Program-made: the position numbers and the translations under genes | Assembly: GCF_004339245.1 (NCBI RefSeq) | Contig: NZ_SMGG01000004.1 | Coordinates: 310,001 to 374,000 of the forward strand | From: Seleniivibrio woodruffii | GTDB lineage: Bacteria > Chrysiogenota > Deferribacteres > Deferribacterales > Geovibrionaceae | Length of the DNA: 64,000 bases | Direction of reading: 5' to 3' | Part shown: in pieces, positions 17,905 through 25,792 of the stretch | Position numbering within the stretch: position 1 is the first letter of the stretch | Layout: every line of letters starts with the position of its first letter | The notes under the pieces: model-generated | Told to the model about the DNA's origin: nothing | Databases searched by the model: none | The model's input: only the letters and a program-made list of their open reading frames with translations

Positions 17905-18991
17905 AAATTTCGATGTAGTCCTGCTCGTACTTCTCTTTATAATTACGACCATGGGCATTTTTGCCATCTACAGCGCAGGTTTCGATCCTGTTGACGGTAA
18001 GGTGCGCACATTTTACCTGAAGCAGTTCTATTTCCTGATTCTGGGATACGTTCTCTTTTTCGGTTTCAGCGCAATCGGCTATAAAAGGCTTGTAAAATAT
18101 TCGTATGTATTATATTTTTTCGGGATTCTAATTCTGGTCGCAGTGCTTTTGATGGGGCACGAAGGGAAGGGTGCGGTTCGCTGGATATCCGTTGCGGGAA
18201 TACGTATTCAGCCTTCGGAGTTCTTCAAATTCATCTGGGTAATAGTTCTGGCGAGGCTCTATATCGACTTCACCATGAACAAATACGGCATGCTTGACAT
18301 AATAAAGAAACTGTTCATGTCCATGCCTCCTTTCCTGCTGGTTTTCCTCCAGCCCGACCTTGGCACGGGCGGAACCTATCTGGCTGTGTGGGGTATCGTC
18401 CTGCTTTTCATAGGCATCAAAAGGGTGACGCTGATGATCATCCTCGCAAGCCTCGTTTTTGCCGCTCCGCTTCTCTGGACTCACATGAAGCCCTATCAGA
18501 AGCAGAGGGTTGAAACATTTCTTAATCCCGAGGCCGATCCTTTCGGTTCGGGATATCACGTTATTCAGTCAAAGATCGCCATAGGTTCGGGCGGACTTTT
18601 CGGCAAGGGTTTCATGAACGGAACCCAGTCGCACCTTAAGTTCATCCCCGAACGCCATACAGACTTTATTTTCGCCGTTATTGCCGAGGAGTTCGGCTTT
18701 GTCGGAGGATGTGTGGTGATACTCATATTCTCCGGTCTGGTCTTCAGAATAATCTATATCGGGGTGAACTCCAAGGAGTCAGCGGGAAAGCTGGTCTGTG
18801 TTGCGGCTGCATCGCTCTTCTTCTTCCAGTTTTTCGTGAATATGGCTATGACGGTGGGCATGATGCCTGTTGTGGGTATCCCCATGCCTATGGTCAGCTA
18901 CGGAGGTTCGTCCCTTGTTACATTCATGGCTATCTTGGGAATAGTGAACAGTGTTGCCATGAGGCGTTTTGACAGTCCCAGTGAGGAATAA
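17870..18991 (+). CDS. rodA: Peptidoglycan glycosyltransferase RodA
   Basis: 373-residue SEDS membrane protein with about ten helices that polymerises lipid II together with PBP2. Family motifs are LILGY near the start, GAVRWISVAGIRIQPSEFFK, QPDLGTG, the large-loop segment SKIAIGSGGLFGKGF, and PERHTDFIFAVIAEEFG. The start overlaps mrdA by 35 bases; GTG at 17879 is an alternative. The stop overlaps the next ATG (TAATG). Confidence 0.95.
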   Translation: MLSVKLDRKHIENFDVVLLVLLFIITTMGIFAIYSAGFDPVDGKVRTFYLKQFYFLILGYVLFFGFSAIGYKRLVKYSYVLYFFGILILVAVLLMGHEGKGAVRWISVAGIRIQPSEFFKFIWVIVLARLYIDFTMNKYGMLDIIKKLFMSMPPFLLVFLQPDLGTGGTYLAVWGIVLLFIGIKRVTLMIILASLVFAAPLLWTHMKPYQKQRVETFLNPEADPFGSGYHVIQSKIAIGSGGLFGKGFMNGTQSHLKFIPERHTDFIFAVIAEEFGFVGGCVVILIFSGLVFRIIYIGVNSKESAGKLVCVAAASLFFFQFFVNMAMTVGMMPVVGIPMPMVSYGGSSLVTFMAILGIVNSVAMRRFDSPSEE

Positions 18992-21405
18992 TGAAAGATT
19001 ACAAAAAGCTCCTTAAAATTTCCAGACCCGCCAGATACATCAACGGCGAAATCAACTCAATCCATAAGACGCACGAGGGCAGGACATCATTTTGTCTTGT
19101 CTTTCCCGATGTTTATGAGGTCGGTATAAGCCATATCGGCTTTAAAATGCTCTATGAAAGGCTGAATCTCTGCGATGAGATTGTCTGCGAGCGGTTTTTT
19201 ATGCCCTGGCCGGACGCCATCACCGAATATGGAAAGGAGATGTTCGTCAGCCTTGAATCCACAACAGATCTGAAAGACTTCGATGCGGTGGGTTTCAGCT
19301 TCCAGTATGAGCTTGCATACACCAACATGCTCAAAACCCTTAAAATGGCTGATATCGCCGTGCGCAGTGCGAACAGAGGCGAGTCCGACCCTATAATAAT
19401 CGCAGGCGGCCCCTGCGTGGTCAACCCCATGCCCATTTCGGCTTTTGTTGACGTGTTTTTTGTCGGCGAATCCGAAGTGACACTGCCCGAAGCCATGAAG
19501 GCTATCCACGGCATGAAGGGTGCAACGAGGGCTGAAAAGATAGCCTATCTGAATACTCTTCCTTTCACATATGTGCCTGAAATAGACCCCGACAAGCATG
19601 TGAAGCGTTCCATACACACAGGCTTTTCGGACGACTACACCATAAAGGATCTTATAGTTCCCGCAATCCCTGCCGTTCAGGACAGGGTGGCGGTTGAAAT
19701 ATCCAGAGGGTGCACCAGAGGGTGCAGGTTCTGTCAGGCGGGAATAATCTATCGCCCCAACCGTGAGCGCAGTGTGGACAGCGTCGCCTGCGATGCTCTC
19801 TATCAGTTGGATAAGACCGGATATCTGGAAACGTCCCTTCTGTCCCTTTCCGCCTCTGACTACAGCAGGCTGGAAGAGCTGCTGGTGACCATGGCGCAGC
19901 TTACTCAGGAGCGCAAGGTCTCTCTGGCTCTGCCCTCAATCCGTGCGGACAGAATAAAGGAATATATCTTCCGTGAGCTTTCAAAGGTGCGCAAGGCGGG
20001 ATTTACAATAGCCCCCGAGGCCGGCTCGCAGCGTATGCGTGATTCCATTAACAAAGGACTGACCGAGGAGACCATTCTGGAAGCTGTTCATAAGGCATCC
20101 GATGCCGGATGGAACGGTGCAAAGCTCTATTTTATGATGGGACTTCCCGGTGAGACACTTGAGGACGTTCTGGCCATTGCAGAGCTTGCCAGAAAAGCGA
20201 AATATCTGCGAAAGGGCAGGTTCGCAATAAAGGTCTCTGTGTCCAACTTCGTTCCGAAACCCCATACTCCTTATCAGTGGTGGGGACAGAACAGCGGCGA
20301 CGAATTTTATGAAAAACGCCAGAAGCTCAAAGAACTTCTGTTAAAGTACAAGATTCCCCATGCCTTCCACGGCATCAAAACAAGCGTTCTTGAGGGAGCG
20401 TTCGCCAGAGGCTCAAAAGAGCTTTGTGATGTCATTGAATACGCCTCTGAAAAGGGTGCTATGTTCGATGCATGGACGGAGTTCTTCAACTTCTCCATCT
20501 GGGAGGAGGCTTTCGCCAAGTTTGGCTTTACCGTTGCCGACTTCGCCCAGCGCTCATACAAGCGCACGGAGAGACTCCCCTGGGAGAATATCGATTCCGG
20601 TGTTACGAACGATTTCCTGTGGGATGAGTATCTGAAATCACAGTCTCTGGAGCTGACCTCCGACTGTACGGACGGCCAGTGCCACATGTGCGGTGTATGC
20701 GATTTCAAAGAGATAAAGAACACCTTTGCGGATAAGTCCGAACGAGTGTTCGAACCTGCACAGGAGACGGATGATCAGAAATTCACCAGATATGCCATGG
20801 TGTTTTCCAAGACTGAGAGGCTGAGCCTTCTGTCGGCTATCGAAACCCAGAGGCTGTTCACTCACGTTCTGACCATTTCAAAGTTCGGGCTGAAATTCAC
20901 TCAGGGATTCAATCCCCAGCCGAAACTCAGCTACGTTCAGGCGGCTTCAACAGGTCTTGAGGGGCTGAACGAGGTGCTGATATTCGAGTCTGAAAAGATC
21001 GACGACGTTCAGGCGGCGATAGATAAACTGAATGATATTCTACCCAGATGGGTGCGCATAAAGAGTATGACGGAGTTCCCTGTGAACCCCAGACATTTTG
21101 ACGTATACGTCCGTTTCGGCTTCGGAAAGGAGTTTATGGACATCTTCCGTGCAAAATTTGAAGCGGGCGAAGCAAAATATGATAAACTCAACAAGAAGGG
21201 TCTGCCGAAGGTGATGGACTCCAAAGATTTCGTTGCGCACATGGGTGAAGACTACGTTGTGTTTAAAACCGAAACCACGGGCAACTTCAACTGTTTCGAA
21301 TATTTCGAAAGCCTCGGCTATGAGCGTCCGGCGGTTGATATAGTCCGCAGAAACGTGTATCTGGTGCCGAAAGAGGGGGACGATGCGGTCGGAACCGATA
21401 TATAA
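18991..21405 (+). CDS. B12-binding-type radical SAM protein fused to DUF2344 (TIGR03960/TIGR03936)
   Basis: 804 residues. The N-terminal part (about 1-200) is a B12-binding-like fold. The radical SAM core starts near residue 240 with CTRGCRFC, the CxxxCxxC ligand set of a [4Fe-4S] cluster that cleaves SAM. A second cysteine group (CTDGQCHMCGVCDF) lies near residue 560-575. The rest (about 595-804, RYAMVFSKTERLSLLS, FTQGFNPQPKLSY) is DUF2344. The reaction is unknown; relatives often lie next to ribonuclease G or cell-shape genes. Here it follows rodA with a TAATG overlap, so it is made with the elongasome. Confidence 0.88.
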   Translation: MKDYKKLLKISRPARYINGEINSIHKTHEGRTSFCLVFPDVYEVGISHIGFKMLYERLNLCDEIVCERFFMPWPDAITEYGKEMFVSLESTTDLKDFDAVGFSFQYELAYTNMLKTLKMADIAVRSANRGESDPIIIAGGPCVVNPMPISAFVDVFFVGESEVTLPEAMKAIHGMKGATRAEKIAYLNTLPFTYVPEIDPDKHVKRSIHTGFSDDYTIKDLIVPAIPAVQDRVAVEISRGCTRGCRFCQAGIIYRPNRERSVDSVACDALYQLDKTGYLETSLLSLSASDYSRLEELLVTMAQLTQERKVSLALPSIRADRIKEYIFRELSKVRKAGFTIAPEAGSQRMRDSINKGLTEETILEAVHKASDAGWNGAKLYFMMGLPGETLEDVLAIAELARKAKYLRKGRFAIKVSVSNFVPKPHTPYQWWGQNSGDEFYEKRQKLKELLLKYKIPHAFHGIKTSVLEGAFARGSKELCDVIEYASEKGAMFDAWTEFFNFSIWEEAFAKFGFTVADFAQRSYKRTERLPWENIDSGVTNDFLWDEYLKSQSLELTSDCTDGQCHMCGVCDFKEIKNTFADKSERVFEPAQETDDQKFTRYAMVFSKTERLSLLSAIETQRLFTHVLTISKFGLKFTQGFNPQPKLSYVQAASTGLEGLNEVLIFESEKIDDVQAAIDKLNDILPRWVRIKSMTEFPVNPRHFDVYVRFGFGKEFMDIFRAKFEAGEAKYDKLNKKGLPKVMDSKDFVAHMGEDYVVFKTETTGNFNCFEYFESLGYERPAVDIVRRNVYLVPKEGDDAVGTDI

Positions 21406-22171
21406 GGCATTTCTGGAAGAGATCTATCAAAAATACAATAATATAAAATATATCGACACCGATCCTGTGTTCTTTCCTCATGCATATGAGGGAAACAGAG
21501 AATACGTTGCACTGACGGCGGCAGTGTTCGCCTACGGCAACGTAAAGGCCATAAAGGGCTTCATAAGGTCATATCTGGACTATTACGGCACAGACCCTCT
21601 GGCGGCGGCAAAACCCTCCGGCGGTCTGTATTACAGGTTTCAGAAGAAGAACGACATCGAGTATTATGCGGAGCTTATGCGCAGGCTTTACGGCGAATAC
21701 GGCTCCATCGAGAATATTTTCGCATACAGGGACACGCTGGAGGAGGGGATCCTCCTTTTCCATGAGCTTATAAAGAAGTATGCGGCGGATGCTGACTCCG
21801 GTTTCCATTTCCTGTTCCCTAATCCGGTGACATCCGGTTCAAAGCGTCTGAGGATGTTTCTGCGCTGGATGATACGCAAGGACGAGGTGGACTTCGGACT
21901 CTGGACAAAATTCAGCTCGTCTGAACTTATGATGATAATAGATACCCACATTCTGCGGTTTGCGAAGAACAACGGAATTTTAACTAACGACTCGGCAACG
22001 AGGGCAAATCTGGAAAAAGTGAGTGCTTTTTTCAGGAATATGAACCCCGAAGACCCTGCAAAATATGACTTTGCTCTCACCCGTCTGGGGATAGTTTCCG
22101 GCTGTAAGTATCTGAGCAGTATAGCTTGCGGAACATGCGGTCATAACGCCGGATGTGTATTCAAAGATTGA
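21383..22171 (+). CDS. TIGR02757/DUF2400 family protein
   Basis: 262 residues. Family signs are DPVFFPHAYEGNREYVALTAAVFAYGNV near the N-terminus, then SGSKRLRMFLRWMIRKDEVDFGLW, IDTHILRFA and a C-terminal cysteine group (CKYLSSIACGTCGHNAGC) that may hold a metal or Fe-S cluster. The helical layout and the late HhH-like segment recall DNA glycosylases of the endonuclease III type, but no function is established. It starts 23 bases inside the radical SAM gene and ends the mre operon. Confidence 0.85.
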   Translation: MRSEPIYKAFLEEIYQKYNNIKYIDTDPVFFPHAYEGNREYVALTAAVFAYGNVKAIKGFIRSYLDYYGTDPLAAAKPSGGLYYRFQKKNDIEYYAELMRRLYGEYGSIENIFAYRDTLEEGILLFHELIKKYAADADSGFHFLFPNPVTSGSKRLRMFLRWMIRKDEVDFGLWTKFSSSELMMIIDTHILRFAKNNGILTNDSATRANLEKVSAFFRNMNPEDPAKYDFALTRLGIVSGCKYLSSIACGTCGHNAGCVFKD

Positions 22172-22202
22172 TATATAGTCATTTAAAATGTGCTCTCATG
22201 CA

Positions 22203-22230
22203 TTGACAAAGCATGAAAAAAGTATAGTAT
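22203..22230 (+). promoter_or_regulatory. Likely trxA promoter
   Basis: A perfect TTGACA at 22203 and TAGTAT at 22225 are spaced by 16 bases, about 30 bases before trxA. This suggests trxA has its own strong transcript apart from the mre operon. Confidence 0.6.
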
Positions 22231-22261
22231 AAAACTTGAACGTATCTTATGGAGGATTGCG

Positions 22262-22579
22262 ATGGCAGCAGAACTTAACGAAGCTAGTTTTCAAACTGAA
22301 GTGATTGATTCAGGCATGCCTGTTCTTGTGGATTTCTGGGCTGTTTGGTGCGGACCTTGCAGAATGCTGACTCCCACAATAGAATCTCTCGCTTCAGAAT
22401 ACGCAGGCAAAGTCAAAGTTGCTAAGGTCAACGTTGACGAAAATCAGCAGCTTGCAGCCAAATACGGCATCATGAGCATACCCACAGTTATGGTTTTCAA
22501 AGACGGCAAAGTCGTTGAACAGTTCATCGGTGTTCAGCCCAAAGGCGTATACGAAGACGCTCTCAAAAGGTACATATAA
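22262..22579 (+). CDS. trxA: Thioredoxin
   Basis: 105 residues, a complete thioredoxin fold and nothing more. The redox centre is WCGPC (Cys30, Cys33), and the cis-proline motif MSIPTVMVF is present. It reduces disulfides in cytoplasmic proteins. The ATG follows GGAGG at 7 bases. The gene stands between its own promoter and a strong terminator. Confidence 0.96.
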   Translation: MAAELNEASFQTEVIDSGMPVLVDFWAVWCGPCRMLTPTIESLASEYAGKVKVAKVNVDENQQLAAKYGIMSIPTVMVFKDGKVVEQFIGVQPKGVYEDALKRYI

Positions 22580-22584
22580 CCTTT

Positions 22585-22670
22585 AACGGATCCCATCCGT
22601 TTTAAATCCGCATATAAGGCACCTGCGGGTGCTTTCATGAAGGCAGTTTTGCAGAAAACTGCCTTTTTTT
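22585..22670 (+). terminator. Hairpin cluster and intrinsic terminator after trxA
   Basis: The small hairpin AACGGAT/ATCCGTT (22585-22601) and a GCACC/GGTGC hairpin precede the main terminator at 22640-22670. That one has an 11-bp stem AAGGCAGTTTT/AAAACTGCCTT with a GCAG loop and seven T. Confidence 0.9.
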
Positions 22671-22748
22671 CGTTTATCAGCTGAATTTTTATCTTATTGA
22701 TGCAGGTCAAAGAATTATTAATTTTTTGAACATATTCTACAGTTGAAT

Positions 22749-22767
22749 GATAATGAATATCATTTTC
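22749..22767 (+). promoter_or_regulatory. Fur box 1 upstream of feoA
   Basis: The 19-base GATAATGAATATCATTTTC matches the Fur consensus GATAATGATAATCATTATC at most positions. It lies just before a TTGACG -35-like hexamer (22770-22775). Fe2+-bound Fur would shut off feoAB when iron is plentiful (established for Fur; inferred here). Confidence 0.82.
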
Positions 22768-22784
22768 CCTTGACGCACTGTCGT

Positions 22785-22803
22785 GATAATGATAATTGTT
22801 TTC
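22785..22803 (+). promoter_or_regulatory. Fur box 2 upstream of feoA
   Basis: The 19-base GATAATGATAATTGTTTTC has a perfect left half and a weaker right half. Its position overlaps the probable -10 area after the TTGACG hexamer, the usual place for repression. It is 49 bases before the feoA ATG. Confidence 0.82.
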
Positions 22804-22851
22804 ATCATACTTAGTGTGTTTTTAATTTTATAATAGATGAGGGAGATCGAA

Positions 22852-23085
22852 ATGATTATTTCCATGAGAAAGATGAAGGACAATCAAAAGGGCAGGATTG
22901 TCAAGGTCAACTGCGAAGGCGAACTTCGTCAGCGGATCAACGACATGGGTCTGACCTCAGGAGCAGAGTTTAAAGTTATCGGCCGTGCACCGCTTTTTGA
23001 CCCTGTTGCTCTCAAAATAAGGGGATTCACCATCACCCTGCGGAACAACGAAGCGGATCATATTGAAGTGGAGGTTATTGATTAA
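22852..23085 (+). CDS. feoA: Ferrous iron transport protein A
   Basis: 77-residue SH3-like cytoplasmic protein that aids FeoB. It shows LRQRINDMGLTSGAEFKVIGRAPLFDPVALKIRG, the typical FeoA core. The ATG at 22852 is chosen because GGGAG lies 7 bases before it; an in-frame ATG at 22837 overlaps that ribosome site. The stop overlaps the feoB start (TAATG). Two Fur boxes lie upstream. Confidence 0.93.
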   Translation: MIISMRKMKDNQKGRIVKVNCEGELRQRINDMGLTSGAEFKVIGRAPLFDPVALKIRGFTITLRNNEADHIEVEVID

Positions 23086-25271
23086 TGAAAAGCGTTGCAA
23101 TTGCGGGCAACCCGAACTGCGGGAAAACATCCCTCTTTAACAACATCACCGGAGCTAACTACCACGTTGCAAACTATCCCGGTGTGACGGTTGAGAAAAA
23201 GGAAGCGAAGATCAAACATAACGGCGAAGAGTTCGTTATTGTGGATCTTCCCGGAACCTACAGCCTCAGCCCTTATTCTCTGGAAGAAAAAGTAGCCAGA
23301 GACTATGTGGTGAACGAAAAACCGGACGTAATCATAAACGTTCTGGATGCTTCAAACCTAGAAAGAAACCTTTATATGTTCGTTCAGTTCATGGAGATGG
23401 GCGCACCCGTTATGGCCGCTCTGAACATGGTGGACGTTGCGAAACTCAGAAAGATTAACATCGATATCAAAGCACTGGGCGAAAAACTGAACGTTCCGGT
23501 GATAGAGACAGTTGCCCGTGAGAACAAGGGTACGAAAGAGCTTCTGGATGAGGTTGCCAAGTTCGGCGCAAGCCAGAAGAAATCATCTCCCCTTGATATA
23601 TCCTACGGTCCCGACATCGACGAAGTTCTCGTTAAAATGGAGACCAAGATCAAAGATGCAGGCTTCATGACTGCGAAATACCTTCCCAGATGGGTTGCTC
23701 TGAAATACCTTGAGAACGATGAGCAGATCGTTTCCGAGGGTGCGGAGACTGGCGGCGTTCACCATGAGCTTTCCGCAATGGCAGAAAAACTGAACAGCCA
23801 CATCAAAACCACTCAGAAGACAACGGCTGAAAACCTTATTGCCGACTACAGATACGGCTATATCAGCTCAATCCTCAAGTCTGTGGTTAGCCATGAGGAT
23901 TCACCCCTTGACAGGCTTTACCTCAGCGACCGCATAGATCAGGTGCTCACCAACAAGGTGCTCGGCCCCATGATCATGCTCGGTTTCCTTTACCTTATAT
24001 ATGAGTTCACATTCTGGGCGAGCGAATATCCCGTTATGTGGCTTGAAAGCCTGTTCGGCTGGCTCGGCGGTGTTGCAGATGCAGGCATGTCCGAAGGGCT
24101 GCTTAAATCCCTTGTAACCTCCGGTATCATCGACGGTGTGGGCGGGGTTCTGGGCTTTGCGCCTCTGATCCTCTTCATGTTCTTTGCGATAGCGTTCCTT
24201 GAGGACTCAGGCTATATGGCAAGAACTGCCTATATGCTTGACAGGGTGTTCCGTATTTTCGGTCTTCAGGGGAACTCGGTTGTTTCATACATCGTTTCCG
24301 GCGGTATCGCAGGAGGATGTGCAGTTCCCGGTGTTATGGCGGCCAGAACCATCAAAGGCGAAAAAGAACGGCTTATAACAATTCTTACGGCACCTTTCAT
24401 GCCTTGCGGCGCAAAACTTCCCGTTTATGCACTGCTTATAAAAGCTTTCTTCCCTGAGAACGAAGCCGGAGCAATGCTCGGCATAACTCTTCTCAGCTGG
24501 CTTCTTGCTCTCAGTATAGCAAGGATCCTCGGAACGTTCTTTGTTAAAGAACCCGATTCGGCGTTCGTAATGGAGCTTCCTCCCTACAGAATGCCCACTC
24601 TGAAAGGCCTTACCATCCATGCATGGGAAAGATGCTGGATGTACGTCAGAAAGGCGGGTACAGTTATCCTTGCCATCTCTATCCTTCTTTGGGCAATGAT
24701 GACCTTTCCCCAGCTTTCAGAAAAACAGCTTGAAGTATATGAGAACCAGCGTCAGGAGATCGCCGCACAGCTCGACCCCGCAGTTGTGGAAGAGGGCAGC
24801 TCCGATGCTGAGGAAGTGTCTGCCCCTGCTCAGGAATATCGAGACCTTATCGCAGAGGTTGACGCAAGGGAAGCCGGAGACGGACTGGCGAACTCTCTTG
24901 CCGGACGTCTCGGAAAATCTTTCGAACCTGTAACTCAGTTTGCAGGATTTGACTGGAGAACCAATATTGCTCTTATAGCGGGTATTGCCGCAAAAGAGGT
25001 CGTGGTTGCGTCTCTCGGAACCGCATACTCACTGGGAGAGGTTGACCCCGAAGAGACAGATTCGCTGGCAGACAAGCTGGTTAAATCCGGCTGGACAACC
25101 GCCAATGCGATATCTCTTCTGGTGTTCACAATGCTGTACTCTCCGTGTTTTGTAACTGTTGTTGCAATACGCAAGGAGACAGGCTCAACCAAGTGGGCGA
25201 TGTTCTCGCTGGTGGTGTATACACTGGTGGCGTTCATAGCGTCGATAGCAGCGTTCCAGATTCTGTCGTAA
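23085..25271 (+). CDS. feoB: Ferrous iron transporter FeoB
   Basis: 728 residues. The N-terminal G domain has G1 GNPNCGKTSLFN, G3 DLPGTYSL and G4 NMVD. Then come a helical spacer and about eight or more membrane helices. The Gate motifs GCAVPG and PCGAKLPVY with their conserved cysteines and the late SPCFVT cysteine are present. It brings Fe2+ across the inner membrane. It is followed 17 bases later by the small Cys-rich FeoB-associated gene. Confidence 0.95.
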   Translation: MKSVAIAGNPNCGKTSLFNNITGANYHVANYPGVTVEKKEAKIKHNGEEFVIVDLPGTYSLSPYSLEEKVARDYVVNEKPDVIINVLDASNLERNLYMFVQFMEMGAPVMAALNMVDVAKLRKINIDIKALGEKLNVPVIETVARENKGTKELLDEVAKFGASQKKSSPLDISYGPDIDEVLVKMETKIKDAGFMTAKYLPRWVALKYLENDEQIVSEGAETGGVHHELSAMAEKLNSHIKTTQKTTAENLIADYRYGYISSILKSVVSHEDSPLDRLYLSDRIDQVLTNKVLGPMIMLGFLYLIYEFTFWASEYPVMWLESLFGWLGGVADAGMSEGLLKSLVTSGIIDGVGGVLGFAPLILFMFFAIAFLEDSGYMARTAYMLDRVFRIFGLQGNSVVSYIVSGGIAGGCAVPGVMAARTIKGEKERLITILTAPFMPCGAKLPVYALLIKAFFPENEAGAMLGITLLSWLLALSIARILGTFFVKEPDSAFVMELPPYRMPTLKGLTIHAWERCWMYVRKAGTVILAISILLWAMMTFPQLSEKQLEVYENQRQEIAAQLDPAVVEEGSSDAEEVSAPAQEYRDLIAEVDAREAGDGLANSLAGRLGKSFEPVTQFAGFDWRTNIALIAGIAAKEVVVASLGTAYSLGEVDPEETDSLADKLVKSGWTTANAISLLVFTMLYSPCFVTVVAIRKETGSTKWAMFSLVVYTLVAFIASIAAFQILS

Positions 25272-25288
25272 CCTCACGGAGGTGAGAT

Positions 25289-25444
25289 ATGGTATCTAAC
25301 ATAATACTGCTCGTGATAGTTGCATGGGCGGCTGGCTATGCCGGATATAAGGTCTGGCAGGCTTATAAACAGGCCAGAAGCGACAAGTCGATGACATGTG
25401 CATGCAGCGGTTGTTCAAGCAGCTGTTCGGCAGCAAAAAAATAA
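25289..25444 (+). CDS. FeoB-associated Cys-rich membrane peptide
   Basis: 51 residues. One membrane helix (MVSNIILLVIVAWAAGYAGY, residues 1-20) is followed by a basic stretch and a cysteine cluster CACSGCSSSC at residues 37-46. A GGAGG ribosome site precedes the ATG. This size, topology and position match the FeoB-associated Cys-rich family (Pfam FeoB_associated), a FeoC-like accessory found after feoB in many bacteria. The cysteines could hold Fe2+ or an Fe-S cluster, which is inference. It is followed by an intrinsic terminator. Confidence 0.88.
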   Translation: MVSNIILLVIVAWAAGYAGYKVWQAYKQARSDKSMTCACSGCSSSCSAAKK

Positions 25445-25447
25445 TTT

Positions 25448-25474
25448 GGGGGAGCGAAAGCTCCCTCTTTTTTT
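25448..25474 (+). terminator. Intrinsic terminator of the feo operon
   Basis: GGGAGC and GCTCCC pair across a GAAA tetraloop and are followed by CTCTTTTTTT. It starts 4 bases after the FeoB-associated gene. Confidence 0.9.
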
Positions 25475-25528
25475 GTCCGAATGAATAAGTAGTTATAAGT
25501 TAATGATTTTTTATATATGTCATATACT

Positions 25529-25559
25529 TGTGGCAATCCGAACGCATTTTGTGTATAAT
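25529..25559 (+). promoter_or_regulatory. Probable promoter of the luxR leader
   Basis: A perfect TATAAT (25554-25559) is preceded by TTGTGG at 19 bases. If used, the transcript starts near 25566, and the luxR gene has a leader of about 220 bases. The AGCAAAAGTTTGC and ACTAC/GTAGT inverted repeats just after it could be operators. Confidence 0.5.
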
Positions 25560-25630
25560 CTTTTCCGAGGATAGCAAAAGTTTGCCACTACTTCTGGTAG
25601 TATCAAAATGTTGTTAAACGGAGTATACCA

Positions 25631-25792
25631 ATGTTAGCTAAAACTTCACCAAAACCAAGTTTTTGCAAAAGTCATACACGGTGCAAACCGTGTCCCGCAA
25701 TTGGCCGTTGGTGGCAACATTTTCCGGGCTTTGCTTCCAACGGCATTTTTTTATGCCTTATCACATTAAACGGAAATTTTATATATGCTTAA
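25631..25792 (+). CDS. Possible 53-residue leader peptide upstream of luxR
   Basis: An ATG with CGGAG 7 bases before it opens a frame of 53 codons. The product has three closely set cysteines after an early one (SFCKSHTRCKPCP), a tryptophan pair and a hydrophobic end (GIFLCLITL). Its stop codon lies inside the luxR start (ATGCTTAA), an 8-base overlap that would couple translation. The frame runs through two strong hairpins, so it may be a leader whose translation controls them rather than a functional protein. No family is recognised. Confidence 0.4.
   Translation: MLAKTSPKPSFCKSHTRCKPCPAIGRWWQHFPGFASNGIFLCLITLNGNFIYA
25676..25752 (+). promoter_or_regulatory. Structured leader with attenuator-like terminator before luxR
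   Basis: The first hairpin is ACACGGT/ACCGTGT around a GCAA (GNRA) tetraloop, 25676-25693. The second has an 8-bp outer stem GCCGTTGG/CCAACGGC (25704-25711, 25737-25744) and an inner GCAA/TTGC stem, followed by A and seven T (25745-25752). The second is a full intrinsic terminator placed 32 bases before luxR, so luxR expression requires read-through. The RNA class is not recognised. Confidence 0.65.

Noticed and set aside
25660-25752. Cyclic di-GMP (GEMM) riboswitch before luxR
   Set aside because: A GNRA-capped hairpin and GCAAA are there, but the conserved GACGCAAAGCC joining segment and the tetraloop-receptor stem are not. Kept only as an unassigned structured leader.
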